Positions 10,315 to 23,505 of a stretch of 60,000 nucleotides of DNA are shown piece after piece. Every line of letters begins with the position of its first letter. The first letter of the stretch is position 1. The translations under genes and the position numbers were made by a program. The DNA is from Polytrichum commune (lineage: Eukaryota; Streptophyta; Polytrichopsida; Polytrichales; Polytrichaceae): assembly GCA_950295325.1 (NCBI GenBank), contig OX485803.1, positions 42,425,554 through 42,485,553 of the forward strand, read 5' to 3'. The notes below the pieces were generated by a model. The model saw only the letters and a program-made list of their open reading frames with translations. It had not been told where the DNA came from and made no database searches.

Positions 10315-12899
10315 GCCCCTAACGGCAATTTGGCTCACAATTAAGGTGTTTTAATAAAATTAGTATATTAGTAATAGGAAAATTTAGCGAAAAATCATTT
10401 AAATTAAGGTAGGTTGGCTATGGATGTTTATCCTTAGAGTAAAACTCTTGAGCAAATAGAAATTAGAAACTAAAGGGGTAAAAGATAAATGTCCTTATCT
10501 CGAATCGAAAGTATGAAAGTAATGAGCTAGTAAGTAGGTAGGTTAAGTTAAACACAACCAATTCAAGCAAACAAAAGTCAACCGGTAGCCAAAAAATAAA
10601 ATAAAATGTTAACTACGAGTGTAAGGGATCTTGCCAACTAAGACAATGGGGACCATGTTGCCACTCTTGCCAACCAAAAATGAAGTTCAAATGGAAATGG
10701 TAAAATCTTCCTAAGGGCTTCAGCAAGTGGGGTGCGGGGTGACATCCCTCCCCTCCCATTCACCACCGAGAGTTTGGTTGTCATCGTTCAAAGAACGGGA
10801 CCCCCGGTGAACGGAAGGGAGAAGGGGCCCAACCCTTCATTTGAAAGGTGATAGAAACCCCCTCTTTCCCTTTCAATCCTCTCTCTGAATTTTCATTTTA
10901 ACACAACGAAACCCTCTAGAATTCTAGTTAGAAGGAGAAATATTCTCAATCATTCAATATAGGCATAAGGTAACATTCTTATAATTAGAATACTTAAGAG
11001 AAGGTAGTATATTTTTTAACACACCCCTAAGTAATAGTGTCATTTTCAATGAAATGTAGTGGATATAAAAATTATAATTTAGCATTTAAATTTTGAATGA
11101 ATCTAGTCTTTTATATTAGTTTTCCAAAAAGCCTAATCTTGTTAGAATCAAAATTAGAAAACAAAGGTTAGGAGTATTTGAATGAAGATATCTCAGTTGC
11201 CATTCAATTTACAAGCACTGACTTTGCAAGTGCATAATTAAACGACAAATTATTCTTTGCTTTGATATTTGGATTTATTATAAGTCTTATTGTTATTTTT
11301 CTAGAATGTACAAGCTTGCTAAAATATAAGTTGATGTGTAAAAAATTATGAGTAGTTAAGTGAATATGTCTCAGTTGCCTCTTAAATTACAAACGCTGAT
11401 TTTGTAAACGTATAACTAAAAGACAAGTTATTCAATTGTTTTGATATTTAAGTGTATTATAGGTATTGTTGTTAGTTTGTTGGAATCTAATTTGATGTGT
11501 AAAAGTTATAAGTGTTTTAATGAAGGTGTCTCAGCTGCCTCTTAAAATTTAAGAACTAACTTTGTAAGCCCATATCTTTAAAGGGAATATATGCAGTTGT
11601 TTTGATAATAAGAAGAGTTATAGTTCTTGTTGTTAGCTTTTTAGATAACTAACAATTGTTCCAATTGAAATTTATGAGTAAAAGTTGTGGTCGTTTAAGC
11701 GAAGGGATATTTGTTGCAATACTAGAAGAAGTTCGTTCATCTAATGTTGGCGGGTACGAGTTGGTGTTGTGGGCGGCCGAGCGTTGGAGTAGGGATTCTG
11801 CATCAATCATCACCACTGATGAGAGTCAATCGATAAGCTTTTAAACCCTACACCCTTCAATTTAGGAATGGAGGGAGCACGACAAAGGTAATATTTTCAC
11901 CCCAACCCAATTATCCATGTAAGGTTAGGGGGGCATCACCCACCTAGCCGCCGACGGGGAGTCCAACTCCTTTGTGTACGGAGCCTCTCGGTTAAGTATT
12001 GTGGTAGTAGTTTTTCTTTCATAGTTCGTTCGTGTGTGATGAAGTCGGGTTAATCACCGGCATGACCACTCTATATGTTTGTAGGTAGTAAGGTGAGAGT
12101 AATGATCCATAAAACCACCATCATGTTGTTGGCCCCTAGGGTTAGAAGTGATGGTCCCAACCCTTGAGGATTGTGCAACATGTTGAACACACAAGTTGTC
12201 TTATTCTCCGGTCTCATCAAGTTGAATTTTTGTGGTCAAATCGTGTTAAACTAATTAATAACCAATTAAAATTCGTACAACCCCCGTGGACAAAAACAAA
12301 CCGGAAACTTAACTCGGAAGATCGAGACTACTCCTCCGGCGGCAAAGATCAGAGGGTGTAAGTATCGATGAACCTTCAAGAGACCCGCACAGGGCCTTGA
12401 AGGGTTTGGATTAAGGCGTATACCAAACATGTAGGTGGTAATGCCATAATTTATGAACTTAGTAATATAGGTTTTGTTCAATCAACCATAAACGAAGAAT
12501 GAAGGTTGAGAGGGTGGAACTTAATTAAGATCCCCTCATTTAAATAATTTAATATATAAGAATTAAGGAATTAGATTTGGCCCAAGATAGAATATAAGGT
12601 TATTTCATTCATTAGGGTTAGGTTGTCTTGGTTCCAAGGCTGGTGCATTTGCGCGTACACTATGATAGATTAGGCATTAGGTTAGGAAAATTGATAATTA
12701 CCTTAGGCACTTAAAATCTAGGTACAACCTATCGGAAGAATACGACGTGATTATCAAATTCCTCTACAAACCCAAAACACTTATTAAATATCATAACACC
12801 CGGGTTCTGCTTGGGCACATGCCAAAGCAGGCCACCCTCACCGAACGGCTTGTGTGGTACTTGTAGGCTCCCTCGGAGGGGGGTGCCCAAAAGTACCGT
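10315..12899. mobile_element. 2.6-kb insertion in the MULE relic, class unknown
   Basis: Comparison with the copy at 58.7-59.6 kb shows that MULE sequence ends after VGFQL at 10,314 and restarts near 12,900, so the interval is an insertion. It has no recognisable coding region. It contains a four-unit degenerate tandem array (11,130-11,715) and GC-richer patches (10,730-10,860; 11,930-12,000). The length and lack of ORFs would suit a solo LTR or a non-autonomous element, but I could not find convincing matching termini or a target duplication. Confidence 0.5.
11130..11715. repeat. Tandem array, ~4 x 160-180 bp
   Basis: The marker TCTCAG(T/C)TGCC occurs at 11,191, 11,369 and 11,529, with a decayed fourth copy near 11,707. 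Each is followed by CTTTGTAA(G/A) and TTGTTTTGATA-type segments in the same order, so a unit of about 160-178 bp is tandemly repeated inside the insertion. Confidence 0.65.
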
Positions 12900-13660
12900 A
12901 GAAGGCATTGTCCCCTTGTTGTAGGTTTCTAACAATTACAACATTCCCTATCCGTTGCTCTCATTTTTGTGTGCCACCGAACCCGGACGCCCATCCTACC
13001 TTCAAGTTTGGGAAGGCAATGCATCACAATCCAACAAACACATACAACAGATCACATAAACAAATGGGAGAGTACCACGCTCATGGATGGTTACTATGAG
13101 GTTGGAATCATTGCCATTCCATATCCAATCTTTGGAGTGTTAATCAACATCGTATCCAAGGAGGATATTGCATACCGTGTCAAAATTAACGACATCCCGC
13201 ATTGCACAAGCGTGGACTTCACAAAAATGTCATCTCAAGCGTTGGAAAAGAAAGAGAAATGGGTGAATTGCAAACATAACTATTAGGTGTTTAGATTTTA
13301 GTGCAAGGTGGATTATGACAAATTCATTCACACACCTACTTAGACCTACAACAAGGTCATGCAACTACTTTAACTTGTTGGTGTTGTAGAGTGCGATTAG
13401 TGTTGCAGGTGTTGTGTTGAGCCACATATTTAAGAATATCAATGAATGACATGTATTGGTTTAGATTGTCATAATAAATTTTAGCAATGGATTGAAAGTA
13501 TCTAAATAATTAATGGTAATAGCCCCCTTCACTATTACTTCATTCAAAATTTTAATTATGATTGTATATCTAAGATGCCAAATTTAGATTATGAACCCTA
13601 AACATGTACATATTTGCTAATGTGTTATTGCTCACTGCTCATTGTTCACGAGACTAGTTT
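12900..13660 (+). pseudogene. MULE transposase relic, 3' part with SWIM remnant
   Basis: Resumption of the MULE interrupted at 10,314. Frames read PNPDAHPTFKFGK, HGWLL/DGYYEVGIIAIPYPIFGVLI, NIVSKEDIAYRVKINDIPHC and WVNCKHNY. This is the SWIM zinc-finger region (C-x-C...C-x-H) that plant MULE transposases carry near the C terminus and that is thought to help DNA binding. Here the second Cys of the C-T-C pair is Ser (HCTSVDF), and stops follow the CKH motif. Nucleotide similarity to the 58.4-kb copy continues past the stop to about 13,660. Confidence 0.75.
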
Positions 13661-16652
13661 CCCTCCCTATCAACCCACCATGCCTCCCCCCAACCCGAAT
13701 ATTTCCATTTATTTTTTTCTTTTCTTTTTCTTTTTTCTTTTGATGTGTGGGGGAGGTAGGTTTTCCGTATGATTCTTTTTGTGTGGATTTTTTTCAATTG
13801 AATGGCAACAAACATTGAGGAGTGGCAAGGTGACAACAATGCCAAACCTTTGTTGCATTCAATTAACATTCTGGGCGCACTTGTGCCGAATTAATAATTG
13901 ATTTGCCAAAAGTCAATCCAAGGCACCTCAATAATTAATGTTGAAAACTTTATATTTTCTTCTCAAATCTTGATCCATTTCAGCTTGTTCACCAACACCC
14001 AATCCATACACAATACATGTTGACAATGCACTTTGATTCTTTGTAAGAATATGGAAGGAAAACCCTCCCCTTTTAGCAAGTGGAATGGGAGTATTGTGGA
14101 GTAATGTCCACAACCCTTGTGGCTTATGTGAACTTGAGATAAGACCTTGGTAGTCCTTTTGAATGTATTTGTGCACAATTCATGCAAATCTACTTCTAAC
14201 GTCAATTTATTTTTGGAACTTTGTTTGATTATTTGGGTACCCTTGGTTGCACACCAATACAAAATGTATATATGTCTTTTCATAATCAAGCTTTGAAAAC
14301 TTGCTCATGACACATTTTCATCTTCAAACCACCTAGACCTCTTAGGAAAGCTTGCTAAAATTTGCTCATATCTTTTGCAAAAAGACCTAAAATCACAAAA
14401 TTATTTTTGGAGATGGCACCATGTTTTATTTCCTAGACTTTGCTTAGTTGAACACAATTTTAGAAAAGTTCATGACTTCGGTAGAATGTAGGTCCAAAAA
14501 CATGTCGAGGACATAGACCAAGTTCTACATAACCTTTCAATTTCATGTTAACCCATATTCAAAAAAAATTCTTAGGACTAGTGTGTATCAAACTATCTAT
14601 AAACTTATAATATACTGCCAAATTTGGGCAGTTCCCATTTAAGAAACTCTTCTCCTAGTTTACAAAACCACCTTCAAGATTGGGTCCAACATTGAAAACC
14701 AAAGGAAAGTCCACTAAGGAGTACTTTGAACCCCATGTTTCTTCGACCAATGTTAGATTTTGCAGGTGACCACCTATAGCCCAAATTAGTGTCTCCAATT
14801 CACGCGTGGAGCAAGCAATGGCAAGTTGTCTTCTCTTAGAACTCAAACATGGACATGCTTGCACACTTGGATACGCTTCCAACGATCCCAACTCTTTGTT
14901 TCATGGGTCCACGTGGGACCCTAAATTTTCATTCGGACAAGGATTTTGTTGAGAACGAGACAGGTTCACAAGTGTCGTGTTTGACAATGCCCCCCTCCTG
15001 ACGTACCAAAACCTAAGCTTATTAATTTAGCCCACACGCTGTCGATGGAGATGGCCCATACTTATATATAAGTAACGTTGACAAGTCTTGAAATGCTTGC
15101 CTAGTAAGCTAAGACGTGCACACATGGATGAGGTTTAGACGCACCAAACCCTTCTATCACACGTGACGGTTGCCAATACCCCCAATGCCTTGCATGAGTT
15201 CACCTCCAAGTAAGCGCAAACCCATGTCACCACGCATTCATCACCATATTTTCCCCCAATGAAAATGAAATAGTCGAGGAGGTCAAAAGACTTGTGAGAC
15301 TGAAAGTATATCAAGAGAAGGCTAATTTCTTAGAGTAACGGAGTGCAATGGCCGCAATGAGAAATAGGTTATTATCAACTTGATGGTTTAATTGGAAGAA
15401 AGGCTTGTGACCTCTTAATATTGTATCATGAAACTGGAAAGGGAACTATCTCTAATGAAGTTGTAGAGGGACGCTCCAACACAAACTTTGACTTGTTTTC
15501 AACGGATGTGTATGTATGTGTATGTTATCGGTTATTTGACTATTAGCAAAGAGTTTATCACAAAACATAATGAAAAGCATCACACCACGACAAATTAAGT
15601 GAGCAATGAAATAAGCAAATAAGAAATAGTGCAAGAATTGGAGTGAGCTAGTGAGAGCCATTGTGAGCATGAAAGAAGTAAAATGAAGTTAATCCAATTT
15701 CTCAAAATAGAATAATGCATCAAAGGAGTTACACATCATCCCAAATATGTAGAGGTTCCAATATGCATTGAATCTTCTCCAATATGAAAGAGGTGACAAC
15801 ATGCACAAAATTATCATAACGGGTATCCCTCCCCACAACCTCTCGATAATGTATCACCTTCTACTATTGGTTTGTTGGCATTCTTACCGAAAAGTTTGTA
15901 GGTTCTCCAACTATTGTAGGCACTCCACATTGTCATTTGATGCAAATGTAGAGCTCAACTACCTCTACTTGTTGTAGGGTTGACCATATTCTAATGATTG
16001 AGAGTGTCGTCCGGATTAAGATGATTGACTACCTAATATTTCGTTGATCACTTATCGTTTCCTTCAAGCTTTCATACATCGCTTCTTCTTTTATGTTGAT
16101 GGGTGTCTTGGATTTCTTAGAAGTTCTTTAAGAAGCTCCTCTACCTCGTAGTTTTGATGGTGGGACTTTTGTCCTCACTTAGAGGCCCTTCATTGAGATG
16201 GGCTCCTCCTTCAGTGATATCTCTTCAATTAGTCCCTTCCAACTCAAATGTTACTTTTACTTATTTACTTGGTTGTATGGAACTTCCTTCAAGTTTCAGA
16301 GCACTCCATGTGTCGCAATTATCTATTTTCCCTTCTTATGTAGCTCCTTTTATAGCAAAAGAAGTCTCTTATTTATTGTGTGCTAAATTTATCTTAAGTT
16401 GTTTTGGGTTCTTTCTGCAATTGAATTTTTCAATTTGTGCAAAAAAAAAAACTCCTCTTTATTTGTAACAAAGCCCTTTCCTTTTGGATCAGAATGTTAC
16501 CTCTTCCAATGTGAGGTACCAACGCCTTGCTTTTAATGTTCTAAGTGTCCTTTAGCGTTGATGTTAGTCATTCCACCAATCATCATACTAGGTATCCAAG
16601 TTCTCAGTGTCAAGTAGCCAAGTAACAAACTATCTTTTCTCCACCCTGTAGC
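13661..16652. other. Intergenic, no gene recognised
   Basis: AT-rich sequence with scattered overlapping open stretches (for example on the minus strand at 13,928-14,289) that lack a recognisable domain, splice sites or a consistent frame. Confidence 0.5.
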
Positions 16653-16873
16653 TACACTAAATATGATTTTTAGTGTCAATTATTATTTGAAATTATGCAA
16701 CACCTTAATTGTTTCTTGTACATCTCATTTTTTATTAGCAAAAGTCAATTTGGTTGTTTGGACATTATAGAACATTAACATCTTTGCTCCGTAAAAAAAT
16801 ACATTATTAATAAGAAGAAATAGGAATGTGTAACTCCGAATAGTAAGTGACACTAAATATGATATTTAGTGTA
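16653..16873. mobile_element. MITE with self-palindromic ends, copy 1
   Basis: The left end 16,653-16,678 (TACACTAAATATGATTTTTA then GTGTCA) and the reverse complement of the right end 16,848-16,873 (TACACTAAATATCATATTTA then GTGTCA) are inverted copies bounding about 221 bp of non-coding DNA. Each end is itself an inverted repeat (ACACTAAAT...ATTTAGTGT). A second member with the same ends lies at 37,051-37,425. Confidence 0.7.
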
Positions 16874-16879
16874 GTTATC

Positions 16880-17160
16880 TTTTCCTCCAAGTAGCTTGGT
16901 AGTCTTTTAAGTAACTCCTCAAAAGTAGTCAAGTGTTCCTTTCCAATAATTATTTTGCAAGTCTCCAAGTAACTGAGTGGCTGAGTAATCTTTTATAGTA
17001 ACTCTTTATAGGGGTCTGAATAGTCAAGTACTCTTTTGGTAATAACTCTTTGTAGATATCTGAGGAGTTAAGTAACCAAGGAATTATTTTGTGTAACTCT
17101 TTTGCAAGTATCCATGTAACCCTTTTTAGTAACTCTTTTGTAAGTATCCAAAAAAGGGGT
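16880..17160. repeat. Degenerate AGTAACTCTTTT minisatellite
   Basis: Short, decayed direct repeats of the type GTAACTCTTTTGCAAGTATCC occur with variable spacing through this stretch (clearest near 16,995, 17,090 and 17,125). It directly abuts the MITE at 16,653-16,873. Confidence 0.6.
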
Positions 17161-20100
17161 ACCAAAGTGGTTCCTAGTGATCCTTCTTCAATAATCAACT
17201 TACACTCTTTCCTTCTTAGCTCAAACTAATCCTAAGTCCTCCTTTGATTCTCTACCTACCCTTTTATTATTGATTTCCACTCTTGGAGTCTCTTTCCGGC
17301 ATGTAGGAAATACCTCCTCTATAAATAAAATGAAAATACACATCCGTGTTTTTTATTTGCACCAACGTGAATGGGAGTCTATTTTTCTTTACCTCAATCC
17401 CGTTTTACCAAGTGACAGGGTAGGTGTACTTTGTACCTTCAGGGAGGTGGGCTACTTTAAATAATAGTTTCAAGGGTATGTGTTGTTTGCGAGTTTTTGG
17501 TGAATTAAGTGTGGGTGTGTTGAGTTCGTGGGGGCATGTCAACTAGGGTTTGGTTGTTGTCGAGCTTTTTATTATTATTATTTGAATATATTAAAGACAA
17601 CATATGGCTATTTGATGTGTATGTTTCATCAATTTTTTTGACTTTTCAAGGGAGTATTTTAACTTTTTCAAGGGCTTCGGATGATTGTTTGCGTACAACT
17701 CCTTGTAACCATGTTGTGACGGTAATAAGTGGGTTAACATTCCCTCAACGAGGGGATTGTATTTGATCTGTTCTTCTTCTTCGTCTATGATAGTATTTGG
17801 GAATCCATCACGGCAATAGGTAAATTATACGAATTATTTGGTGTTTGATGGATGTATGGCTATCTATGGGGGGTCTTAGCCGGGCCATGCATATGCCTAT
17901 GTTGGGGAGGCATGTGCATTGTATTAACCAATCCAAGATTGCGATGCCTTGGGGTTGGTTATGTCAAGCTATGCAAAGGCCTTTTATGTGTGGGTGGGTG
18001 CAAGTGGAGAGTAGGTGTGGCCACGTGTTAATTTTGTGGTTTGGGCAAAGTGTGTGGTTGGGATTGGGATATGTTAGTGACCAAAATCTATTTTGGTGGT
18101 TTGCCATAGATTGGGCGTATCAAAATTTTAAGATTTGTGTAATTTGTGCATCAAATATGCACAAGGCTTTCCATAAGTGGTTTGAGACCTATTTTCTACA
18201 TATATGACAATACCTCTACTAACTCTCAACTTTCTTAACCTTCTTATATCTCGGGGAGGCATCCTCGCATCATCCCTTACACCTTTCCTTCATTGTCAAT
18301 TTTGTTATATGATAGTTGTTTCTCCATGATCAACTTCCATAATGAAATGGTTAGCACAACATTGTAGCTGTGAATAGATATGTTACAAAACCCATAATAA
18401 TTCACTTTCTTTCTTTCTTTCCTCTTATATATATATAGAGAGAGAGAGAGACAGAGAGAGAGAGAGGTCATTTAATACTTATTGCATAAAAATCTCATCA
18501 AATAATATAATCATACTAATACAATCAAGGAACTCATCATAATTTGTTTTATGTATACATTATTTCTTATTGACCTTAATTCATCTAACACATGTGAAAA
18601 ATAATAGGGTAGCTTAGATACACAACAGATCAAATATTTTGAATTTACGTTGAACAATTACATCACTTGATTTATAGAAAAATCAACTTAGTAAGATAGA
18701 GTTATATGAGTTCAACACCACTCCTCATTGCATTTTTTTTTTACTATGAACACTCACTCTCTCTATCTTTACTCTTCTCTAGTACTAACATCTTTGAGTT
18801 GTCTCTTTCTTTCTCTATTACTGTTTTGGTATGTCATATAACTCTCTCACACATCTAAGTCGTTCCACTCCAATTGGTTATCATTCTCATGTGTGGAACT
18901 CCTTAATTCAGTACACGACTCTTGAGTATCCACTACCATTCCCTTGCTTTGCAATTCTATAATCAATTTCTTCACATATGTTAAATTTTCACGACTCATG
19001 CAACTATTATTGTGAATAGGGTGCATAAAATTTAATCTTAATTTTATATGTAATGAAAGATGGCTCCCAACATGAGTTTCTCTTTTAGATTGTTGTATCT
19101 TTTAAAAAAGAAGAAGAAGACAATGATTATTTTTTCATAATTATCAAAAGAGAGAGAATATTTTCCACCTTTTTGTATTTTCAAAATGTGGTAGATTGTG
19201 TTCTAAAATCTACTTATTCATTGTCTAGGTAGGAGAATTTTTTTGAGAATAGTCAAGAATAATTTCTTGGCCTTAAATTTTTTCCAGCTCTTCTTTTCTT
19301 TATCTAGGTGGCCTAAGTGATACTAGCTCAACTATTCCAAACGGGGCGCATTGAATGTGCAAGAGGCTCATTAATCTCAAGTGCCCCATAAATGTTGGTG
19401 TGGCTCGCTTAACCTTAGGTGGCCGTTAATTTACTTATAAATGGTAAAAAAAAAAGAGGTTTATACTTGGCAAGACCTCTGATAACCTTGTGGTGTTTTT
19501 GTATTCATACTTGGGTGATGGCCATTTTATACTTGGATTAATAGCCTTGACGACCCTTATAAAACCCACCACTTAGCCCAGGACATGGTGGGCCCCGCAT
19601 GCGATCAATCATTACCACCGGTGGTTTGGTCACCATGTCTTCACTAAGTTAGTGGGGATCCTTGATGGCTTCATCTCTAGGTAGCTATGTCCTTGGTGAC
19701 TTTGTCTATGGTTGCGGTGCCCTCAGTGGCTTCATTCATGGTGGTTGCATCCTTAGTGTTGCTACTTGTTGCTCCAACCCAAGTTTCCTTGTCCTCTTAT
19801 GAGATGCTTCATTTGTGGTATCCTCCTTTGTAAGCTCTAGATTCAATCCTACTTGATATTGTTGGAGGGTTCCTATTTGGTGTTAATAGTCATGCTAGCG
19901 CCAACCTAGAGATTTAGGGTGCTCTACCTTTCTGTTGGTGATTCTTCAGGGTTGCTCGTTCGGTTAGGTCCATTATAAAAAAAAAAATGGTCTTCTCACC
20001 AATAAGTTTGTGCTCATTTATTCCCTTGAAATTTCTCATCTTCCATGTTTCAAAGGATAAATCCCATTTAACCTCTAATTTAGTCCATGAAAATTCCACA

Positions 20101-21190
20101 ACAAACATTGAGTGAAATGCACTCAAAAAACCCCTTTTGTAGGCTTGGAAAGTTAGGGGTCTATCCATATTGGTAAGGGCATATTCCAAACTCCACATTG
20201 AGAGTCTTGAGGTTAGTGAGTGGAACAATTACTTTCCATTGCAAATTTTGGGAATAAATGGAAAACAAAATAATTAAAAAAAAAAACCTTTGTGAACCAC
20301 ATGAGGTACATCAAAACCCACCGACCATGTTTTCTTTTCTTTTTTGCAATTAAGAACCTTTTTTGGAACAACGGGAAACACCCATGCAAGATGCATGAAA
20401 CTTGCCATGGTCACAATACACCGATACATTTGGGACATTGTTCGAATGTAACACCAATGCATTCGAACATAGAAAGACAAGTTGAGGGAAGCACCCCACG
20501 CCCATGATGTTGCAACACATGGACATATCAAGCAATAAAGACCTAAAAGTAGCCTATGTTTGGGGCATCCCTTATGGAAAGTATGTTCCGAAGTCATCCA
20601 TGTTGGAAAATGGGTGATCTTTGACCGTCGTAATAAAACTTGAATGCCCCACCACGTGCACCTTTGGGCATCCTAGACCAACACTCTTAGTGTTCCGTTG
20701 CCCACACATGAGCATGCAACGGTGATTCTTCCAATCACGTGTTCTATGAGCACTTGATTTTGTTCCATGCTTTTCAAAATGGTGATAGACATTACACCAC
20801 TCAACTTTTAGATTGCCAATGAGTGGTCAATCTTTTATGAACATTCTACTTTTGAATCTTATCTCTTCATAAATTCATAAAGGTGAACCTTAAAGCATAA
20901 CGAACATCCCTTGATGTCCATGTGCAAATTGTAATAGATTTCACAATAAATAGCAACCGCTTGGTTTACCCATATGTTGTACCATGAACCGCTCGGGTAT
21001 CAAAGATTCACACTTACCTTCCAAACACTTTGTTGTATGTTCCCCATGATTTGGTCAATAGATGAATGCATCTATTGGAGGACTAGATATTTGTATCATG
21101 CATGTTCTATTATGGCAAGCTCGTTGTCTGCAAGTCAAAATGCATATGTATTTGTCAAACTTTGAAGTGAATAGATTGGATCAAGGACAA
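17161..21190. other. Intergenic, no gene recognised
   Basis: No gene is supported. It contains an (AT)/(AG)n microsatellite at 18,426-18,466. Two minus-strand open stretches (19,914-20,228 and 20,274-20,597) have coding-like stretches but match no family I know. They may be old transposon fragments. Confidence 0.45.
18426..18466. repeat. (AT)n(AG)n compound microsatellite
   Basis: A short AT run is followed directly by an AG run with one ACAG interruption. Confidence 0.9.
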
Positions 21191-23505
21191 TATTGCCAAA
21201 AAATATTGCCTAATTTTATGGAGAACAAATTGGCACACATTTCCATGTAGGGGGTCCAAATTTTTGTAATCTAGTAGTTTTTGCTGGCAAGTTGGCCAGC
21301 ACATGGGTGCCCTAAATTTCCCTTAAAGAGTTATTTACACTAGGGGTAGTTGTGGTTGAGGTTGCGATATTGGTTTACTTTATTTGGTTATGTTGCCATT
21401 AAAAAACATAATAAAGTTTAACCGCAATTACAACCATGTTTTGTCTCATCAACCCCAAATGCCCATATGATTAACCACCCTTGGGTGTGGTTATATACGC
21501 TCATGTGGCTCCACTATAGAGCTTCAAGGTCAAGGTCCCCGTGCAAATTTGAGGAGGCAACCACACTAACATTACTTACAATCCAAGGCCAACAAAGATA
21601 ATAATTAACCTTAATGTCTCACAAGTCCAAGATTGAAAGCAATGGGAGATTATGATTTAGAAGCCCCAACCTCATCATCAACCATAACCACAAGGATTCA
21701 CACAAGATACAACACAAGCACAAGCACAAGCACAAGCATTAACACCGGCACAAGCATAAGCATAAGCATAAACACAACTATATTTGTAGTTAAACAACCC
21801 TTGATTTCCAACTTCCGATGTGGATTTTGGTATTGCATAATTATTGGTTGACTTGATTGAATGAATCATGTACACAAGTATGGGACTTATTATGATGACA
21901 ATCTGGATGGACGATAAAGAGGCCACTAGGAATCACATTTTGTTTGCTCAAATGAAACTCAATTTTTGGGTTTCATTGTAGAGAAGTAATTAGGTTCCCT
22001 TGCCCACATTTTGGCTTTCCCCTACAATATTGTCGACCACTAACCTTTATTTACGGGGAATCAAATAGCGGACACTTCAATATTGCATCATTAATTGGTT
22101 GCCTTGAATGAGTGAATCATGTCTATAAGTAGGGGACTTATCCCAATGCCAACTTGGATGGGGTGTTGAGGAGGCCACTACAAATCAAGTTTTCTTTTCC
22201 AATATGAAACTCAACTTTTTGGTTTCAAAGCAGAGACGTGGTCAACTCCCCTTCTTCGAATGCGAACTTCCTCCTATTCTATTGCCATCCGTTTGATCTT
22301 TTCTTTAAGAGAACAAATGAATGCATACCTCCATGTGGATGTGGGGCCCACATTTTTGTCGCCTAGTGGTTTTGACCTTGAATGACCCTCGAGTTCCATC
22401 TTTTGACGTGGAATCTGATAATGTGGCATTGATTGGTTGACTTGGATGAGTTGATCATGTATATACGTCTTGTTCCAACGCCAACTCAAATGGGGGGATG
22501 AAGATGCCACCATAAATCAAAATTTCTCTGCTCAAATGTGAACTAATACTCTTTCACACCAAATAGAAAGATGGTCAAGCCCCTTCCTCAAACTTTAGCC
22601 TCCCCTACATATTGTTAATCGTTGATCCTTGTTCTAAGGAGAACAAATTTAGTGCACACTTCCATGGGAAGGGGGGGGGGGGTTTGATCCCCTAGTAGTT
22701 TTCATCCCAAATGACCTTTGAGTTCCAACTTTCAACTTGGAAATCAATAATGTGGCATTAATTGGTTGACTTGAATGAGTTGATCATGTACATAAGTAGG
22801 GGACTCATCTCAATCCCAACTTGAATAAGGGACGAGGAGGCCACTAGAAATCAAGTGTTCTTTGCTCAAATGAAACTCAATTTTTGGTTTCAAAATAGAG
22901 GGGTGGTCAAGTCGCCCCTCTTCAGACTTCAACGTCCCCCTATTATATTGCCGAATGTTGATCCTTGTTTAAGGAAAACGAATTGATGCATACTTCCATG
23001 TGGAAGAGAGGGGGGGGGGGGTGAGGCAAATTTTTGTCGCCTAGCGATTTTCGCCCTAAGTAACCCTTGAGTGACTCATTTTCTTAATTAGACCCCTATA
23101 TTTAATTGGTATGCGGCTTGGCGAGGATCAAAGAACAAACATCATAAAGACACATCTTTAAAAGAGATTGAATTACTTCTTCAAATACTAATGACCACTC
23201 TACACTCACCAATGAACACAATTGGGAGGACTTGTGTCTCCGATCAAGAAATCAACAAACATGCACATCTGATAACCATAACTGCATTTGAGAAGGTTCG
23301 ATTTTCGATCCGACTTTTGCATAGTGTTTCATTGTAGATTTGGTAATACAACACGAGTTTTGTTGTGTAGATCTAATCGGTAGGAATTGGAGAACATGAA
23401 AGATGAAGCCAAGAACAGCCACATTGACTTGGATGAGTTGATGATGTATGTGCATAAGTAGGGGGACTTATTGAGATGCCAGCTCATATGGGGTGAGAGG
23501 AAGCA
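21190..23505. repeat. Tandem array of ~330-bp units
   Basis: Four successive units are aligned by the landmark TTGGTTG(A/C)CTTG at 21,844, 22,095, 22,433 and 22,762. Each is followed in the same order by GGGACTTAT-like, GAGGCCACTA, AAATGAAACTCAA, GATCCTTGTT, ACTTCCATG and TTTTGTCGCCTAG-type blocks. Spacing is 251, 338 and 329 bp; the first unit is shortened. Partial units flank the array (21,190-21,300 and 23,423-23,505). Twelve-base G runs lie at matching places (22,671-22,682 and 23,010-23,021). The array ends about 440 bp before the EXO84 start codon. No coding capacity. Confidence 0.8.
21713..21777. repeat. Hexanucleotide (ACAAGC)n minisatellite
   Basis: ACAAGC repeats grade into ATAAGC repeats over about 65 bp, just ahead of the ~330-bp array units. 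Confidence 0.85.

Noticed and set aside
17845-18207. 120-codon plus-strand ORF
   Set aside because: Trp/Cys/Met-rich composition typical of chance translation of GT-rich DNA; no motif recognised.
19914-20597. Two minus-strand ORFs of ~105 codons
   Set aside because: Some coding-like runs, but no recognisable family, no continuing frame and no splice sites; possibly old transposon debris.
21190-23505. CRISPR-like array
   Set aside because: Units are ~330 bp, diverged and contiguous without short unique spacers, in a plant nuclear context; this is a tandem repeat.
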